Source: Anoxybacillus ayderensis | Lineage (GTDB): Bacteria; Bacillota; Bacilli; Bacillales; Anoxybacillaceae | Length of the DNA: 64,000 nt | NCBI RefSeq assembly: GCF_000833605.1 | Contig: NZ_JXTG01000009.1 | Span: 29,779-93,778, forward strand | Reading direction: 5' to 3' | In this document: piece after piece, positions 39,798 to 49,064 of the stretch | How positions within the stretch are numbered: position 1 is the first letter of the stretch | Layout: each line of letters begins with the position of its first letter | Notes under the pieces: generated by a model | What the model was told of the DNA's origin: nothing | What the model saw: the letters and a program-made list of their open reading frames with translations, nothing else | Database searches by the model: none | Translations under genes and position numbers: made by a program

Positions 39798-40963
39798 GCG
39801 ATCAACTCCATTTCTTTTCCGACTGCACAAATGTGCTCAAGCGCCCAATCGATTTGTTCTTTTGTCATCGTTGCCATGAGCGAAAAACGAATGCGCGCCG
39901 TTCCTTCTGGGACCGTTGGTGGACGAATCGCAACGGCGACAATGCCACGCTCGCGCAATCGGGCGCTAAACGCAAGAGCCCGTTCATTGTCGCCAACGAT
40001 CAGGGGGACAATGTGCGTTGTGCTTTCTCCTATATGAAACCCCGCCTGTTGAAGACGCGTGCGGAAATGGTCGCTCAACGCACGTAAATGGTAACGCCGC
40101 GTTGGCTCTTTTTGTACAACGTCAATCGCAGCATAAATGGTGCCGAGTACGCTTGGAGGTAGCGCTGTTGTAAAAATAAACGGTCTCATCGTGTTAATCA
40201 AATAATCGATGAACACGCGCTTTCCAGCGACATAAGCCCCATATGCACCGAGCGCTTTGCTGAATGTTCCCATATGTACGTCTACATGTTGTGCCACTTG
40301 ACATTCATGAGCCATTCCTTCCCCGTTTTTCCCATATACACCGCTTGCATGCGCTTCATCGACGACGAGTATCGCTCCGTATGTTTCTTTTAACGAAACG
40401 AGTTCGCGCAATGGGGCGACGTCACCGTCCATGCTGAAAATCGTGTCGGTAACGATCAGTTTTCGCTTATGTCTGTCTGTCTTTTTTAATAACATCTCTA
40501 AATGATCGATGTCAGCGTGGCGATATCGTTTTACTTCTGCCCGACTTAATATCGCGCCATCCACAATGCTTGCATGATTCCATTTGTCGCTAAAAATGAC
40601 CGCATCCCGTCCTGCTAAGGAAGAAAGAATGCCGACGTTTGCTGTGTATCCGCTATTGACGATGAGCGCAGCTTCACAGCCTTTCCAACGAATGAGCGCA
40701 TCTTCTGCTTGTTCGTATAGCGGATGGTTGCCGACAACAAGGCGGGACGCGGTTGCTCCAACGCCGTATTTCCTCGTTGCTTCCATGCTTGCTTGAATTA
40801 ATCGTTCGTCATGCGCCAGTCCTAAATAGTTGTTTGATGAAAAATTAAATAAATGTTGTCCGTCTATACGTATAAAGCATCTATCGCTTTCTACGTTGAC
40901 TAACGTTCGTTTTTGCGCTTTTTTCTCAAGTTGTTCAATATGTGCTTGCAACTCCTCCCACAA
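39794..40963 (-). CDS. bioF: 8-amino-7-oxononanoate synthase (BioF)
   Basis: The 389-residue PLP enzyme condenses pimeloyl-ACP with alanine. The family motifs are present: SSNNYLGLA near the N-terminus, [11 protein letters not shown] at about 205, and the PLP-binding Lys in [11 protein letters not shown] at about 237. The TTG start is placed by GGGGAGAGG a few bases upstream. It is the first gene of a three-gene biotin operon under a BirA-type operator. Confidence 0.92.
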   Translation of the reverse strand: MWEELQAHIEQLEKKAQKRTLVNVESDRCFIRIDGQHLFNFSSNNYLGLAHDERLIQASMEATRKYGVGATASRLVVGNHPLYEQAEDALIRWKGCEAALIVNSGYTANVGILSSLAGRDAVIFSDKWNHASIVDGAILSRAEVKRYRHADIDHLEMLLKKTDRHKRKLIVTDTIFSMDGDVAPLRELVSLKETYGAILVVDEAHASGVYGKNGEGMAHECQVAQHVDVHMGTFSKALGAYGAYVAGKRVFIDYLINTMRPFIFTTALPPSVLGTIYAAIDVVQKEPTRRYHLRALSDHFRTRLQQAGFHIGESTTHIVPLIVGDNERALAFSARLRERGIVAVAIRPPTVPEGTARIRFSLMATMTKEQIDWALEHICAVGKEMELIA

Positions 40964-40980
40964 TGCACCTCTCCCCTTTT

Positions 40981-41011
40981 TTGTAAACCTTATGATAAAA
41001 AAAGTTTACAA
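40981..41011 (-). promoter_or_regulatory. BirA operator upstream of bioF
   Basis: TTGTAAAC (40981-40988) and GTTTACAA (41004-41011) are perfect 8-bp arms with a 15-base spacer, the layout of known BirA sites. Biotin-loaded BirA would repress bioFHC here. Confidence 0.75.
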
Positions 41012-41027
41012 ATATCTTATCACACGT

Positions 41028-42035
41028 TTATTTCTTTTTCCATAATAAATAAACGAAATAAGGCGCACCGATAAGCGATACGAGCACACCCGCCGGGAGA
41101 CCATCTGGTTCGATTAAGTTGCGTCCAACGGTATCAGCAAACAGCAACAACGCCCCTCCCATTAGCATCGCAACGGGTAAACTTAATTCGTTGCGCGGCC
41201 CAACAAGCGCACGAGCAATGTGTGGCGCCATTAAACCGACGAACGCAATGCCCCCTGTCACAGAAACGGCCGATGCCGCAAGCGCCACTGCTGCAAGCAA
41301 TAAAACAAGCCGTTCACGATCGAGCGATACGCCGATGCCAATCGCTACCGAATCGCTTAACTGCAATGCATTGAGGCGATGAGCTTTATATAAAACGAAC
41401 GGAACGAGAATGATAAGCCACGGCAACAATGCGAGAACAAACGCCCAATCGAGCCCCCAAATGCCGCCAGCTAACCATTTGGCAATAAAATCGACTTTCG
41501 TCCGATCAGCTCCTGAAATGAGAACGATCATCAAACCTGAAAACGCGGTGGCAAAACCGATTCCAATTAACACGAGACGAATCGGTTGAAGCCCTGTTTT
41601 TTTATTGTATGACAACATATAAATGAGGACGGCTGTCAGTAGCGCACTAAAAAAAGCGACGAGCGGAATAATGTAGGCAAATGATTCCGCTTGAATCGGA
41701 ATAAATAAAAAGAACAAGGCGACTCCCACACCTGCTCCGGCATTTATACCGATGACGCCTGGATCGGCTAAGTCATTGCGCATGACAACTTGTAAAATGG
41801 CACCAGACAACGCTAAAGCCATTCCCGCAAGCAACGTGATCGCGATGCGCGGCAAACGAATGGAGAAAAGAACGAATTGTTCTTTAAACGTCCCTTCACC
41901 TAAGAGCACCGGGATCAATCGGTCAAAAGATAAAGAAGAATAGCCTGTCCCCATGCTGATAATCGCTGTCATGCAAATGAGCGTAAATAATACGAGCAAA
42001 ATGATGCGCTGTTTTTTTCGTAGAGGTACGATCAC
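41028..42035 (-). CDS. Siderophore ABC permease (FecCD family), second subunit
   Basis: The 335-residue membrane protein has about ten hydrophobic helices and the FecCD motif FVGLMAPHIAR near residue 255. It pairs with the 322-residue permease to form the channel for ferric siderophores. It starts at GTG (GTGA overlap with the previous stop) and is last in the operon; no clear terminator follows before the bio operator. Confidence 0.88.
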   Translation of the reverse strand: MIVPLRKKQRIILLVLFTLICMTAIISMGTGYSSLSFDRLIPVLLGEGTFKEQFVLFSIRLPRIAITLLAGMALALSGAILQVVMRNDLADPGVIGINAGAGVGVALFFLFIPIQAESFAYIIPLVAFFSALLTAVLIYMLSYNKKTGLQPIRLVLIGIGFATAFSGLMIVLISGADRTKVDFIAKWLAGGIWGLDWAFVLALLPWLIILVPFVLYKAHRLNALQLSDSVAIGIGVSLDRERLVLLLAAVALAASAVSVTGGIAFVGLMAPHIARALVGPRNELSLPVAMLMGGALLLFADTVGRNLIEPDGLPAGVLVSLIGAPYFVYLLWKKK

Positions 42036-43000
42036 AACACTTTTCCTCCTTTACGAACGATGAAAAGAAAAAACGGAAGCCCCATGACCGCCACAACTGC
42101 TACAACAGGCGTTTCATACGGTGCGTGAATCGTTCGGGCAATCGTATCAGCAAACAACATAAATGTCGCCCCACCGATCGCGCTCATCGGCAAAATAAAA
42201 CGATAATCCGTTCCAACGAACAGACGAACAAGGTGTGGAATCATTAAGCCAACAAACGCTAAATTTCCGACAAGAGCTACAGATGCACCTGCTAAAACGA
42301 TGACGATGAAAAAAAGAATTGTTTTTACGCGCGTCAGTTGTTGACCGAGCCCGACCGCTACTTCTTCGCTCATACTTAAAATCGTTAATTGACGGCTTTG
42401 CCAAAAAGCAATAAGCATCGCCAAACAAATAAATGGCGTAACGATTTGTAACTCATGCCACGTGGTTCCCATCATCCCGCCAGCCGTCCACATCGATACG
42501 TCTTTTGACACTTTATATATAAGTCCAATTCCTTCTGCGACGGCGTATAAAAAAGTAGAAATAGCCGCGCCTGCTAAGACGATGCGAAACGGTGAAAATT
42601 GTTTCGCGCCAATGCTAAAAACGAGCAACCCTCCAAGCGCAGCCCCGCCAAAACAAGCGAACACCGTTTCGATATAGTTTGCGGAAGGGAAAAAGGCAAA
42701 CATCATCGCTAAAGCAGCGTTTGCTCCTGCGGTTAGCCCAATGAGTCCAGGATCAGCGAGAGGGTTGCGGGTCATCCCTTGCATCACAGCTCCGGCTACA
42801 GCGAGAGCGGCTCCAACAACAGCGGCAGCCGTTTCACGCGGCAGGCGAACTTCGTGAATCATCGTCGCTATTTTGTTTGTCTCTGGCGCTGTCATCGCTA
42901 GCCAAACGTCTTTTATTGTCGTATCCGCCGCTCCGATAACAATTGAGCAAACGAATGTCACAAACAATGCAACACATGCGAACAAAAATTTTTTCAGCAT
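42032..43000 (-). CDS. Siderophore ABC permease (FecCD family), first subunit
   Basis: The 322-residue membrane protein contains the FecCD signature (MQGMTRNPLADPGLIGLTAG; FVGLMIPHLVRL). The ATG at 43000 has AGAGG six bases upstream; GTG at 43024 is an alternative. It lies after a hairpin that follows the binding-protein gene. Confidence 0.88.
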   Translation of the reverse strand: MLKKFLFACVALFVTFVCSIVIGAADTTIKDVWLAMTAPETNKIATMIHEVRLPRETAAAVVGAALAVAGAVMQGMTRNPLADPGLIGLTAGANAALAMMFAFFPSANYIETVFACFGGAALGGLLVFSIGAKQFSPFRIVLAGAAISTFLYAVAEGIGLIYKVSKDVSMWTAGGMMGTTWHELQIVTPFICLAMLIAFWQSRQLTILSMSEEVAVGLGQQLTRVKTILFFIVIVLAGASVALVGNLAFVGLMIPHLVRLFVGTDYRFILPMSAIGGATFMLFADTIARTIHAPYETPVVAVVAVMGLPFFLFIVRKGGKVL

Positions 43001-43029
43001 ACGCATCCTCTCTTTTCCATTCACATAAA

Positions 43030-43058
43030 GAAAGAGGAATTCGCGACGAACTCCTCTT
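43030..43058 (-). terminator. Intra-operon hairpin after the binding-protein gene
   Basis: Arms AAAGAGGAATTCG/CGAACTCCTCTTT have one mismatch, a 3-base loop and a short T run on the minus strand. It probably gives partial termination or 3' protection so that binding protein is made in excess of permease. Confidence 0.55.
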
Positions 43059-43066
43059 TAATTATA

Positions 43067-43999
43067 TTACTCACCTAAAAAATGTTTTTTGAAAAACTCA
43101 AGCTGATATTCTAATGTAATTGGATCGTTAAAGTAAAATTCTTTTGCATTCGCTTCAAAAACGCGGTTGTTTTTCACAGCTGGAATGTTTTTGTACGTTT
43201 CTGTTTCTGTAAATGAAAGATCACCGTCTGCGTTTTTGCTGAAAATGACATAGTCTCCAGCAAATTGTGGAAGCACTTCAAGTGAAATGGCGTAATATCC
43301 GTCTTTCAATGCATGTTCTTCCACTGCTTTTGGCATTTTTAATTTCATTTCTTGATATAAAATTTCTGTCCCACGGCCCCAGTTGTTGCCGAATACGTAC
43401 AATTGCTTGTCGAAGTTTTCAATGACAGAAACGGTTGCATTTTCACCGATTTTTGCACGAATCTCTTCACCAGCTTGTTGCGCACGCTTTTTAAAGTCTT
43501 CGATCCACTTTTTCGCTTCTTCTTCTTTATTTAACAATTTACCAATTTCTAAATGTTGCGTTAAGTAATCTACTTTTCCATACGTATACGTCACCGTTGG
43601 CGCAATTTCTTTTAGCTTATCTAAGTTTTTATTTGTTGATGCGGCAATAATTAAATCTGGTTCAAGCTCAATAATTTGTTCTAAGCTTTCATCTGTCACT
43701 TCTTTTGCGTCTTTTAAATATGGCTCATAACGCGGGTTCATTTTCGCCCAAGAATCTACCCCAACAATCGGGACGTCTAACGCCATCACGCTACCCGCTA
43801 AAAACGAAGATAAAACAACGACGCGCTTCGGATTTGTAGGCACTTCGATTGGACCTGTTTCAGATTGATACGTCATCGTTTTTGGTTCGTTTGTTTCTTT
43901 TGTCGCTTTCTCTTGTTCTTTTTCTGTTGCTTGATTACCGCACGCACTCAAGATGAGCACGAACAAAAGTAGAATGGACATCATTCGCTTTTTCAACAT
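43067..43999 (-). CDS. Iron-siderophore binding lipoprotein
   Basis: The 310-residue protein has a lipoprotein signal (LLLFVLILSACGN; the Cys is lipidated after cleavage) and the substrate-binding fold of FhuD/YfiY-type proteins (PTNPKRVVVLSS near 50, EPDLIIAAS near 110). It delivers ferric hydroxamate or a related siderophore to the permeases. AAGGAG is nine bases before ATG 43999; the gene begins inside the ATPase gene's 3' end. Confidence 0.9.
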   Translation of the reverse strand: MLKKRMMSILLLFVLILSACGNQATEKEQEKATKETNEPKTMTYQSETGPIEVPTNPKRVVVLSSFLAGSVMALDVPIVGVDSWAKMNPRYEPYLKDAKEVTDESLEQIIELEPDLIIAASTNKNLDKLKEIAPTVTYTYGKVDYLTQHLEIGKLLNKEEEAKKWIEDFKKRAQQAGEEIRAKIGENATVSVIENFDKQLYVFGNNWGRGTEILYQEMKLKMPKAVEEHALKDGYYAISLEVLPQFAGDYVIFSKNADGDLSFTETETYKNIPAVKNNRVFEANAKEFYFNDPITLEYQLEFFKKHFLGE

Positions 44000-44795
44000 A
44001 TTCTGCATCTCCTTTAATTAAATGATATGTGATACACATTGGCTTGTTTGTTCGAGGGTCGCGACCGATTTCCGCGTCAATATGAAACACTTTTCGTAAT
44101 ACGTCAGGCGTCATCACTTGCTCGCACGTTCCCGCCTGAACAATTTTTCCGTCTTTCATCGCAATCATATAATCAGCAAAACGCGCCGCTTGATTTAAAT
44201 CATGCAACACCATGACGATCGTGCGCTGTTGTTCGCGGTTTAAACGTTGTAACAGTTCGAGCACTTCTAATTGATGCGCCATATCTAAATATGTTGTCGG
44301 TTCATCTAAAAAAATAATATCTGTTTCTTGCGCAAGCGCCATCGCGATCCACACCCGCTGTCTTTGACCGCCTGATAGCGAATCAACTGGACGGTGTTTA
44401 AATTCGATCGTTCCGGTCACTTCAAGCGCCCAATCAACGACTTCATAATCTCGTTTCGTTAGCCGCCCGAATCCTTTTTGATACGGAAACCGTCCGTACG
44501 AAACAAGTTCACCAACCGTTAAACCACCCGGACTTTCTGGCGTTTGCGGTAAAATGGCCATTTTTTGCGCTAACAGTTTCGTATGCTCTTGCAAAATTTG
44601 TTTTCCATCTAAAATGACGGCGCCTTCTTTATGACGAATAATGCGTGTCATCGCCTTTAACAACGTCGATTTCCCACAACCGTTTGGTCCGATAATCGTC
44701 GTTATTTTTTCATCTGGAATATGTACAGTTAACCGATCAACAATGACGCGTTCTCCATATCCGACAGAAAGCTGCTCTGTATACAATCGCGGCAT
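43935..44795 (-). CDS. Siderophore ABC transporter ATPase
   Basis: The 286-residue ATPase has Walker A GPNGCGKST (about 36-44), signature SLSGGQRQR (about 140) and Walker B IIFLDEPTT. It is similar to YusV/FhuC proteins. It is the first gene of the operon and lies just downstream of two Fur-like boxes. Its 3' end overlaps the binding-protein gene by 65 bases. Confidence 0.9.
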   Translation of the reverse strand: MPRLYTEQLSVGYGERVIVDRLTVHIPDEKITTIIGPNGCGKSTLLKAMTRIIRHKEGAVILDGKQILQEHTKLLAQKMAILPQTPESPGGLTVGELVSYGRFPYQKGFGRLTKRDYEVVDWALEVTGTIEFKHRPVDSLSGGQRQRVWIAMALAQETDIIFLDEPTTYLDMAHQLEVLELLQRLNREQQRTIVMVLHDLNQAARFADYMIAMKDGKIVQAGTCEQVMTPDVLRKVFHIDAEIGRDPRTNKPMCITYHLIKGDAEYVEKANDVHSTFVRAHLECVR

Positions 44796-44836
44796 ATATG
44801 TTTTCCCCCTCGAACAACAAGTTAACTAATCGATAT

Positions 44837-44851
44837 TGAGAATTAATATCA
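44837..44851 (-). promoter_or_regulatory. Fur box 1
   Basis: TGAGAAT-T-AATATCA matches 12 of 14 defined positions of the 7-1-7 Fur consensus TGATAAT-N-ATTATCA. Confidence 0.7.
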
Positions 44852-44875
44852 ATACATATTGTAATCTACATGAAT

Positions 44876-44890
44876 TGATTATCATTGTCA
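44876..44890 (-). promoter_or_regulatory. Fur box 2
   Basis: TGATTAT-C-ATTGTCA matches 12 of 14 positions. Two boxes upstream of the ATPase gene indicate iron-repressed transcription of the siderophore operon. Confidence 0.7.
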
Positions 44891-44907
44891 ATGATTTTCT
44901 TTGTAAA

Positions 44908-44940
44908 AAACCAACTTCATTCGTTTGGAAGTTGGTTTTT
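44908..44940 (-). terminator. Terminator overlapping the GGDEF/EAL gene end
   Basis: AACCAACTTC/GAAGTTGGTT arms contain the stop codon, with a T6 run on the minus strand. Confidence 0.75.
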
Positions 44941-47214
44941 CATGTATGTTTTTTCAAAGACGTCTGCTGGAAGTGGTTTACCGAGCACATATCCTTGAAT
45001 TTCATCGCATTGAAGAGACCGAAGAAGATCTAATTGTTGCAACGTTTCTACCCCTTCAGCAATGACGCGCAGTTTTAAGTTTTTCGCCAGCACAATAATC
45101 GCTTTGACGACGGCGACGTCTTCTTTCTCCTCTGTAATGCCATCAATAAACGGTTTTGCAATTTTTAATCGATCGATGGGAAATTTACGTAAGTAACTGA
45201 GCGATGAGTAGCCGGTTCCGAAATCGTCAATCGATATGTGCACGCCAAGCTGCTTTAGTTGTTTCAGTTTATCAATCGTATATTGCTCGTTAAATACAGC
45301 GACCCCTTCTGTAATTTCTAAGTCGAGTTGATGAGGTGGCAATGGCGTGTTTTGTAACACGGAATAAATATGTTCGACAAAGTTTTCTTTTAAAAATTGT
45401 TTCGGGGAAATGTTAACACTCATGCGGAGCGATCGACCGGTTTGTTCGCTCCATTTTTTCATTTTTCGACAAGCTTCTTCTATTACCCACTCACCAATCG
45501 AGATAATTTGTCCTGTTTCTTCTGCAATCGGAATAAAAATGGCTGGTGAAATGATGCCGTGTTCTGGATGAATCCAGCGAATGAGCGCTTCCATTCCGAT
45601 TAATTCCTTCGTTTGCCCATCAAATTGCGGCTGATAAAATAAGGTGAATTGTTTTTTCTCGATGGCTTCGTGAAGGGCCGTTTCAATAATCGTTTTTTGT
45701 AAAACGATACGATCCATTTCACCATTGAAAAACTGATATTGATTTTTTCCTTGTTCTTTGGCGCGATACATGGCGATATCGGCATGTTTCATTAACGTGT
45801 CACCTGTTTCTCCATCGTACGGATACACTGCTACCCCTACACTAAGCGATACGCGCATATCTAAATGTTGAACAGCAATCGGCTGCTTATTAATCGAGAC
45901 GATGTTATTGACAAAACAGTGAAGTTCACTAGTATGTTTTAACGGTGTAAAAATAATTGTAAATTCATCGCCTCCTTGTCGTGCGACAATATCCGTCGAA
46001 CGAACTTTTTCTTTTAGCCATTGCCCAACTTGTACGATGAGAGCATCACCGATTTGATGCCCGAAATAGTCATTAATTTGCTTAAAGCGATCAATGTCGA
46101 TAAAAATAACGGCAAGGCCATGTTGCTCTTGTTTTGCACGAATCAACGCTCGCTCAAGCTCCGTAACAAATGCACGACGGTTAAAAAGTCCTGTTAAAAA
46201 GTCATGATTAGCCGCGTACGCTAACTGTTCATTCATCCGTGTCAACTCTTGCGTGCGTTTCATGACTTTTTGTTCTAAGTCGTTGTTTAATGTTTGTAAT
46301 TGTTGCACGAGCTGACGGTTTTCTTTTAACGTCATAAATTGACGAATGAAAATGAATATAACCGCAAAAGCAAAACATGACATCACCATTCGGTCACCGA
46401 GATAAATAAAAGGCATCCACATCAAAGTAAGAAAACTGATATACGGAAAAAGAACTTTTATAGCAAACGACGGTTCTTCCTTTTGAAATGATAAATCCCC
46501 ATCTTTTGCATCATAACTTGAAAAACCGATTATGAGTAAACTCATGATCCATAGCGGATCTAACCATGCGCTGTACACATCATTCCATTGCATCATTTGA
46601 ATGGAATATATCGTATCTGTAAACACAAATAATGCGACACCAACAATGTTCCATAACCAAATTCGACGAACATTTGTTGCAAAAAAGAGAAGTAACAGTA
46701 GAAATAACATCACGAGATCAAGGAAAGGATAAGCAACTAAAACAGCGACATATAAGACATTTTCTTCTAAATGAACGATTGGCTGAATGATATATATCCA
46801 GCTATATGCCATCGTCACACATGTCACGATGAGCGCATCGAATAACGCTTGCCACATCGCTATTTGTTTTCGTTGTTGCATGATGATATATAGTAATGAA
46901 GCAATATACATCAATGAATGAGCAATATAAAATACGTCTGACCAATTCGGAAACGGGGGCTCGGTTTGAAACGACCACTCGTATATGCGATAAACCGCTT
47001 CAGCGATCAAGTAACAAATTGCACCGATGGTCATCCATTTCCAAAATATTCGCTCATTCGTTTTTATACGAATCGACGCTCGCCATAGCAAAATGACTGA
47101 AAGACATATGCCACCTAATGAAAAGAACGAACGAACAACTACTTCTGTTTGTCCAGATGTACTGAACAATGCGATGTAATAAACGATGACATACATAAAA
47201 ACAATGACTCGCAC
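44917..47214 (-). CDS. Membrane GGDEF-EAL cyclic-di-GMP protein
   Basis: The ~765-residue protein has an N-terminal half (to about 310) of roughly nine hydrophobic helices, then a coiled linker, a GGDEF domain with intact active-site motif RQGGDEF, and an EAL domain with intact EALIRW and the DDFGTGYSSL loop. It could both make and break cyclic-di-GMP. The membrane region probably senses an unknown signal. The GTG at 47214 has GGAGGG at good spacing; 47220 is too close to it. Confidence 0.88.
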   Translation of the reverse strand: MRVIVFMYVIVYYIALFSTSGQTEVVVRSFFSLGGICLSVILLWRASIRIKTNERIFWKWMTIGAICYLIAEAVYRIYEWSFQTEPPFPNWSDVFYIAHSLMYIASLLYIIMQQRKQIAMWQALFDALIVTCVTMAYSWIYIIQPIVHLEENVLYVAVLVAYPFLDLVMLFLLLLLFFATNVRRIWLWNIVGVALFVFTDTIYSIQMMQWNDVYSAWLDPLWIMSLLIIGFSSYDAKDGDLSFQKEEPSFAIKVLFPYISFLTLMWMPFIYLGDRMVMSCFAFAVIFIFIRQFMTLKENRQLVQQLQTLNNDLEQKVMKRTQELTRMNEQLAYAANHDFLTGLFNRRAFVTELERALIRAKQEQHGLAVIFIDIDRFKQINDYFGHQIGDALIVQVGQWLKEKVRSTDIVARQGGDEFTIIFTPLKHTSELHCFVNNIVSINKQPIAVQHLDMRVSLSVGVAVYPYDGETGDTLMKHADIAMYRAKEQGKNQYQFFNGEMDRIVLQKTIIETALHEAIEKKQFTLFYQPQFDGQTKELIGMEALIRWIHPEHGIISPAIFIPIAEETGQIISIGEWVIEEACRKMKKWSEQTGRSLRMSVNISPKQFLKENFVEHIYSVLQNTPLPPHQLDLEITEGVAVFNEQYTIDKLKQLKQLGVHISIDDFGTGYSSLSYLRKFPIDRLKIAKPFIDGITEEKEDVAVVKAIIVLAKNLKLRVIAEGVETLQQLDLLRSLQCDEIQGYVLGKPLPADVFEKTYMKNQLPNE

Positions 47215-47270
47215 CCGCACCCCTCCTTTTTTTCACATCATATGCGCAAGAAAAAGAAACGAATAGGACG

Positions 47271-47308
47271 ACTAGCCTTGTCGTTAAAAACTAGCCTTGT
47301 CGTTAAAA
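47271..47308. repeat. 19-bp tandem duplication
   Basis: ACTAGCCTTGTCGTTAAAA occurs twice in direct succession in the gap between the glycerate kinase and GGDEF/EAL genes. The gap (47215-47380) shows nothing else. Confidence 0.8.
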
Positions 47309-47380
47309 ATGTGTTATTTCTTTCTTTTTCTTTTTGTTGTTTATTTAGAACAATGTTTAATAAAAATAAATTAAACAAAA

Positions 47381-47414
47381 CTCAAGCGGTTTTCGGCTAG
47401 GAAAACCGCTTGAG
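47381..47414 (-). terminator. Terminator overlapping the glycerate kinase stop
   Basis: CTCAAGCGGTTTTC and its 14-base complement surround a 6-base loop containing the TAG stop, followed by TTTTGTTT on the minus strand. Confidence 0.8.
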
Positions 47415-48518
47415 CATTCGTGCAAGATTGCGTGCTTTCGTATATAACAGTGTAGAGGCGGATTGCATACTTTGTTCTACTGTCATCGGTTTTGTCGCAA
47501 TCGCATCGCAGCTAACAAAATATTCATACAGTTTTTCAAATCCGTCACCGAGGCTACCAGACAATAAAAAAGCGGGAACGTCATATTGTTTTGCTAATTG
47601 CCCAACATAAAACGGCACTTTTCCGTATAACGTTTGTTCGTCGCTTTGTCCTTCGCCAGTAATGACGACGTGGGCATGCTTCACTTTTTGCGGCAGCTGC
47701 ACCGTTTCACCGACAAGTTTTGCTCCAGAAATCAACGTTCCACCAAGCAATAAAAAAGCAAACCCTAAACCGCCTGCCGCCCCTGCTCCGCGTTCAAGAG
47801 CGTATGAATGCCCAATTTGCTGCTCGATTTTTTGCGCATACGTATATAGCCATTTATCTAATGTGCGGACCGTTTCACGATCCGCCCCCTTTTGTGGTCC
47901 GAATACGTACGATGCTCCTCGCTCACCATAAAGTGGATTATCGACATCGCAAGCGATAAGAAATTCGCTTTCATATATGCGTCGATCAAGCGATGCCATA
48001 TGGACATGGGCAATATGTGGCAAAGAAGAAGGCATGGGCGGCAATAACTCCCCTTTTTCATTCGTAAACGTCGCCCCAAGCGCACATAACATCCCGAAAC
48101 CGCCATCGTTTGTGCTACTTCCACCAAGTCCGATTACAAACCGGCGATACCCGGCATGAAGCGCTGCGGCAATGATTTCACCTACACCATATGTTGTCGT
48201 ATGAAGCGGATGACGCTTTTCATTCGGAACGAGTGGTAAACCGATCACTTGCGCGACTTCAATAATGACCGTATCTCCAACGACACCGTATGCCGCTTGC
48301 CGCGTTTCAAACAGCGGACCGCGAGCCGTTACATATCGAACGGAGCCGTTCATTGCTGAAACGATTGCTTCCATCGTTCCTTCTCCTCCGTCTGCCATCG
48401 GAACAGCAATGACAGCCGCTTCTGGATATTCATGTTGAAACGCTTCTTTCATAATCGAGCATACGTTTTTTGCTGATAAGCTTCCTTTAAATGAATCTGG
48501 TGCAATGACGACACGCAT
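47397..48518 (-). CDS. Glycerate kinase
   Basis: The 373-residue protein of the GarK/GlxK family phosphorylates D-glycerate. It starts MRVVIAPDSFKGSLSA, the family signature, and has GLGGSSTNDGG (about 125) and GAGAAGGLG (about 265) nucleotide-binding loops. The family has no P-loop. Its ATG overlaps the stop of the 142-residue gene as TAATG, so the two are co-translated. Confidence 0.93.
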   Translation of the reverse strand: MRVVIAPDSFKGSLSAKNVCSIMKEAFQHEYPEAAVIAVPMADGGEGTMEAIVSAMNGSVRYVTARGPLFETRQAAYGVVGDTVIIEVAQVIGLPLVPNEKRHPLHTTTYGVGEIIAAALHAGYRRFVIGLGGSSTNDGGFGMLCALGATFTNEKGELLPPMPSSLPHIAHVHMASLDRRIYESEFLIACDVDNPLYGERGASYVFGPQKGADRETVRTLDKWLYTYAQKIEQQIGHSYALERGAGAAGGLGFAFLLLGGTLISGAKLVGETVQLPQKVKHAHVVITGEGQSDEQTLYGKVPFYVGQLAKQYDVPAFLLSGSLGDGFEKLYEYFVSCDAIATKPMTVEQSMQSASTLLYTKARNLARMLKRFS

Positions 48519-48946
48519 TATCCAACAACCTTTTTCAATATATTTTTTCCATTTTCACGAACGAAAACGACCGTCATGACCGTTTCGCGTTCACATGAAA
48601 ACGGCTCGTTCGTGATCATTTGTTCATAATCGCGATAAGGTGAACGATATAAATCAAATAAAAACGTTGTCGCATCTATTGATTCGACAAATATAATTTC
48701 AGCAAACCATTCCCCATTTACATACGAAAGTGGTGGGCCGTCTTGTCGTTCAATAGAAATAAGCTTTTTCTCCTCACTGTTTTCACAAAAAGCGACGCCG
48801 ACATCGTCCCCTGCACAAAAGCCGATGATCGGCTCGTTCGTCGTAAACGTAAGCGTCTCCCCTTTCACTTGCACATCAACTGTTCGTTCATAAGTACAAA
48901 TAAATAGTCCTTCAATATAAAATAATTGTTGGTCACCACATCCCAT
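48518..48946 (-). CDS. Hypothetical protein upstream of glycerate kinase
   Basis: The 142-residue, mostly beta protein has no signal peptide and I do not recognise it. It starts MGCGDQQLFYIEGLF, with GAAAGGGAATG before the ATG. Overlap with glycerate kinase makes a two-gene operon. Confidence 0.65.
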   Translation of the reverse strand: MGCGDQQLFYIEGLFICTYERTVDVQVKGETLTFTTNEPIIGFCAGDDVGVAFCENSEEKKLISIERQDGPPLSYVNGEWFAEIIFVESIDATTFLFDLYRSPYRDYEQMITNEPFSCERETVMTVVFVRENGKNILKKVVG

Positions 48947-49064
48947 AAGTCATTCCCTTTCTCGTTATGTTCCTTTCTTAATCATAATACAGGCGAAAAT
49001 GTTTTCACAACATCATTCCTTTTGTTAAAATGATAGTATGCTTTACAACCAAGGAGGTTTTATT

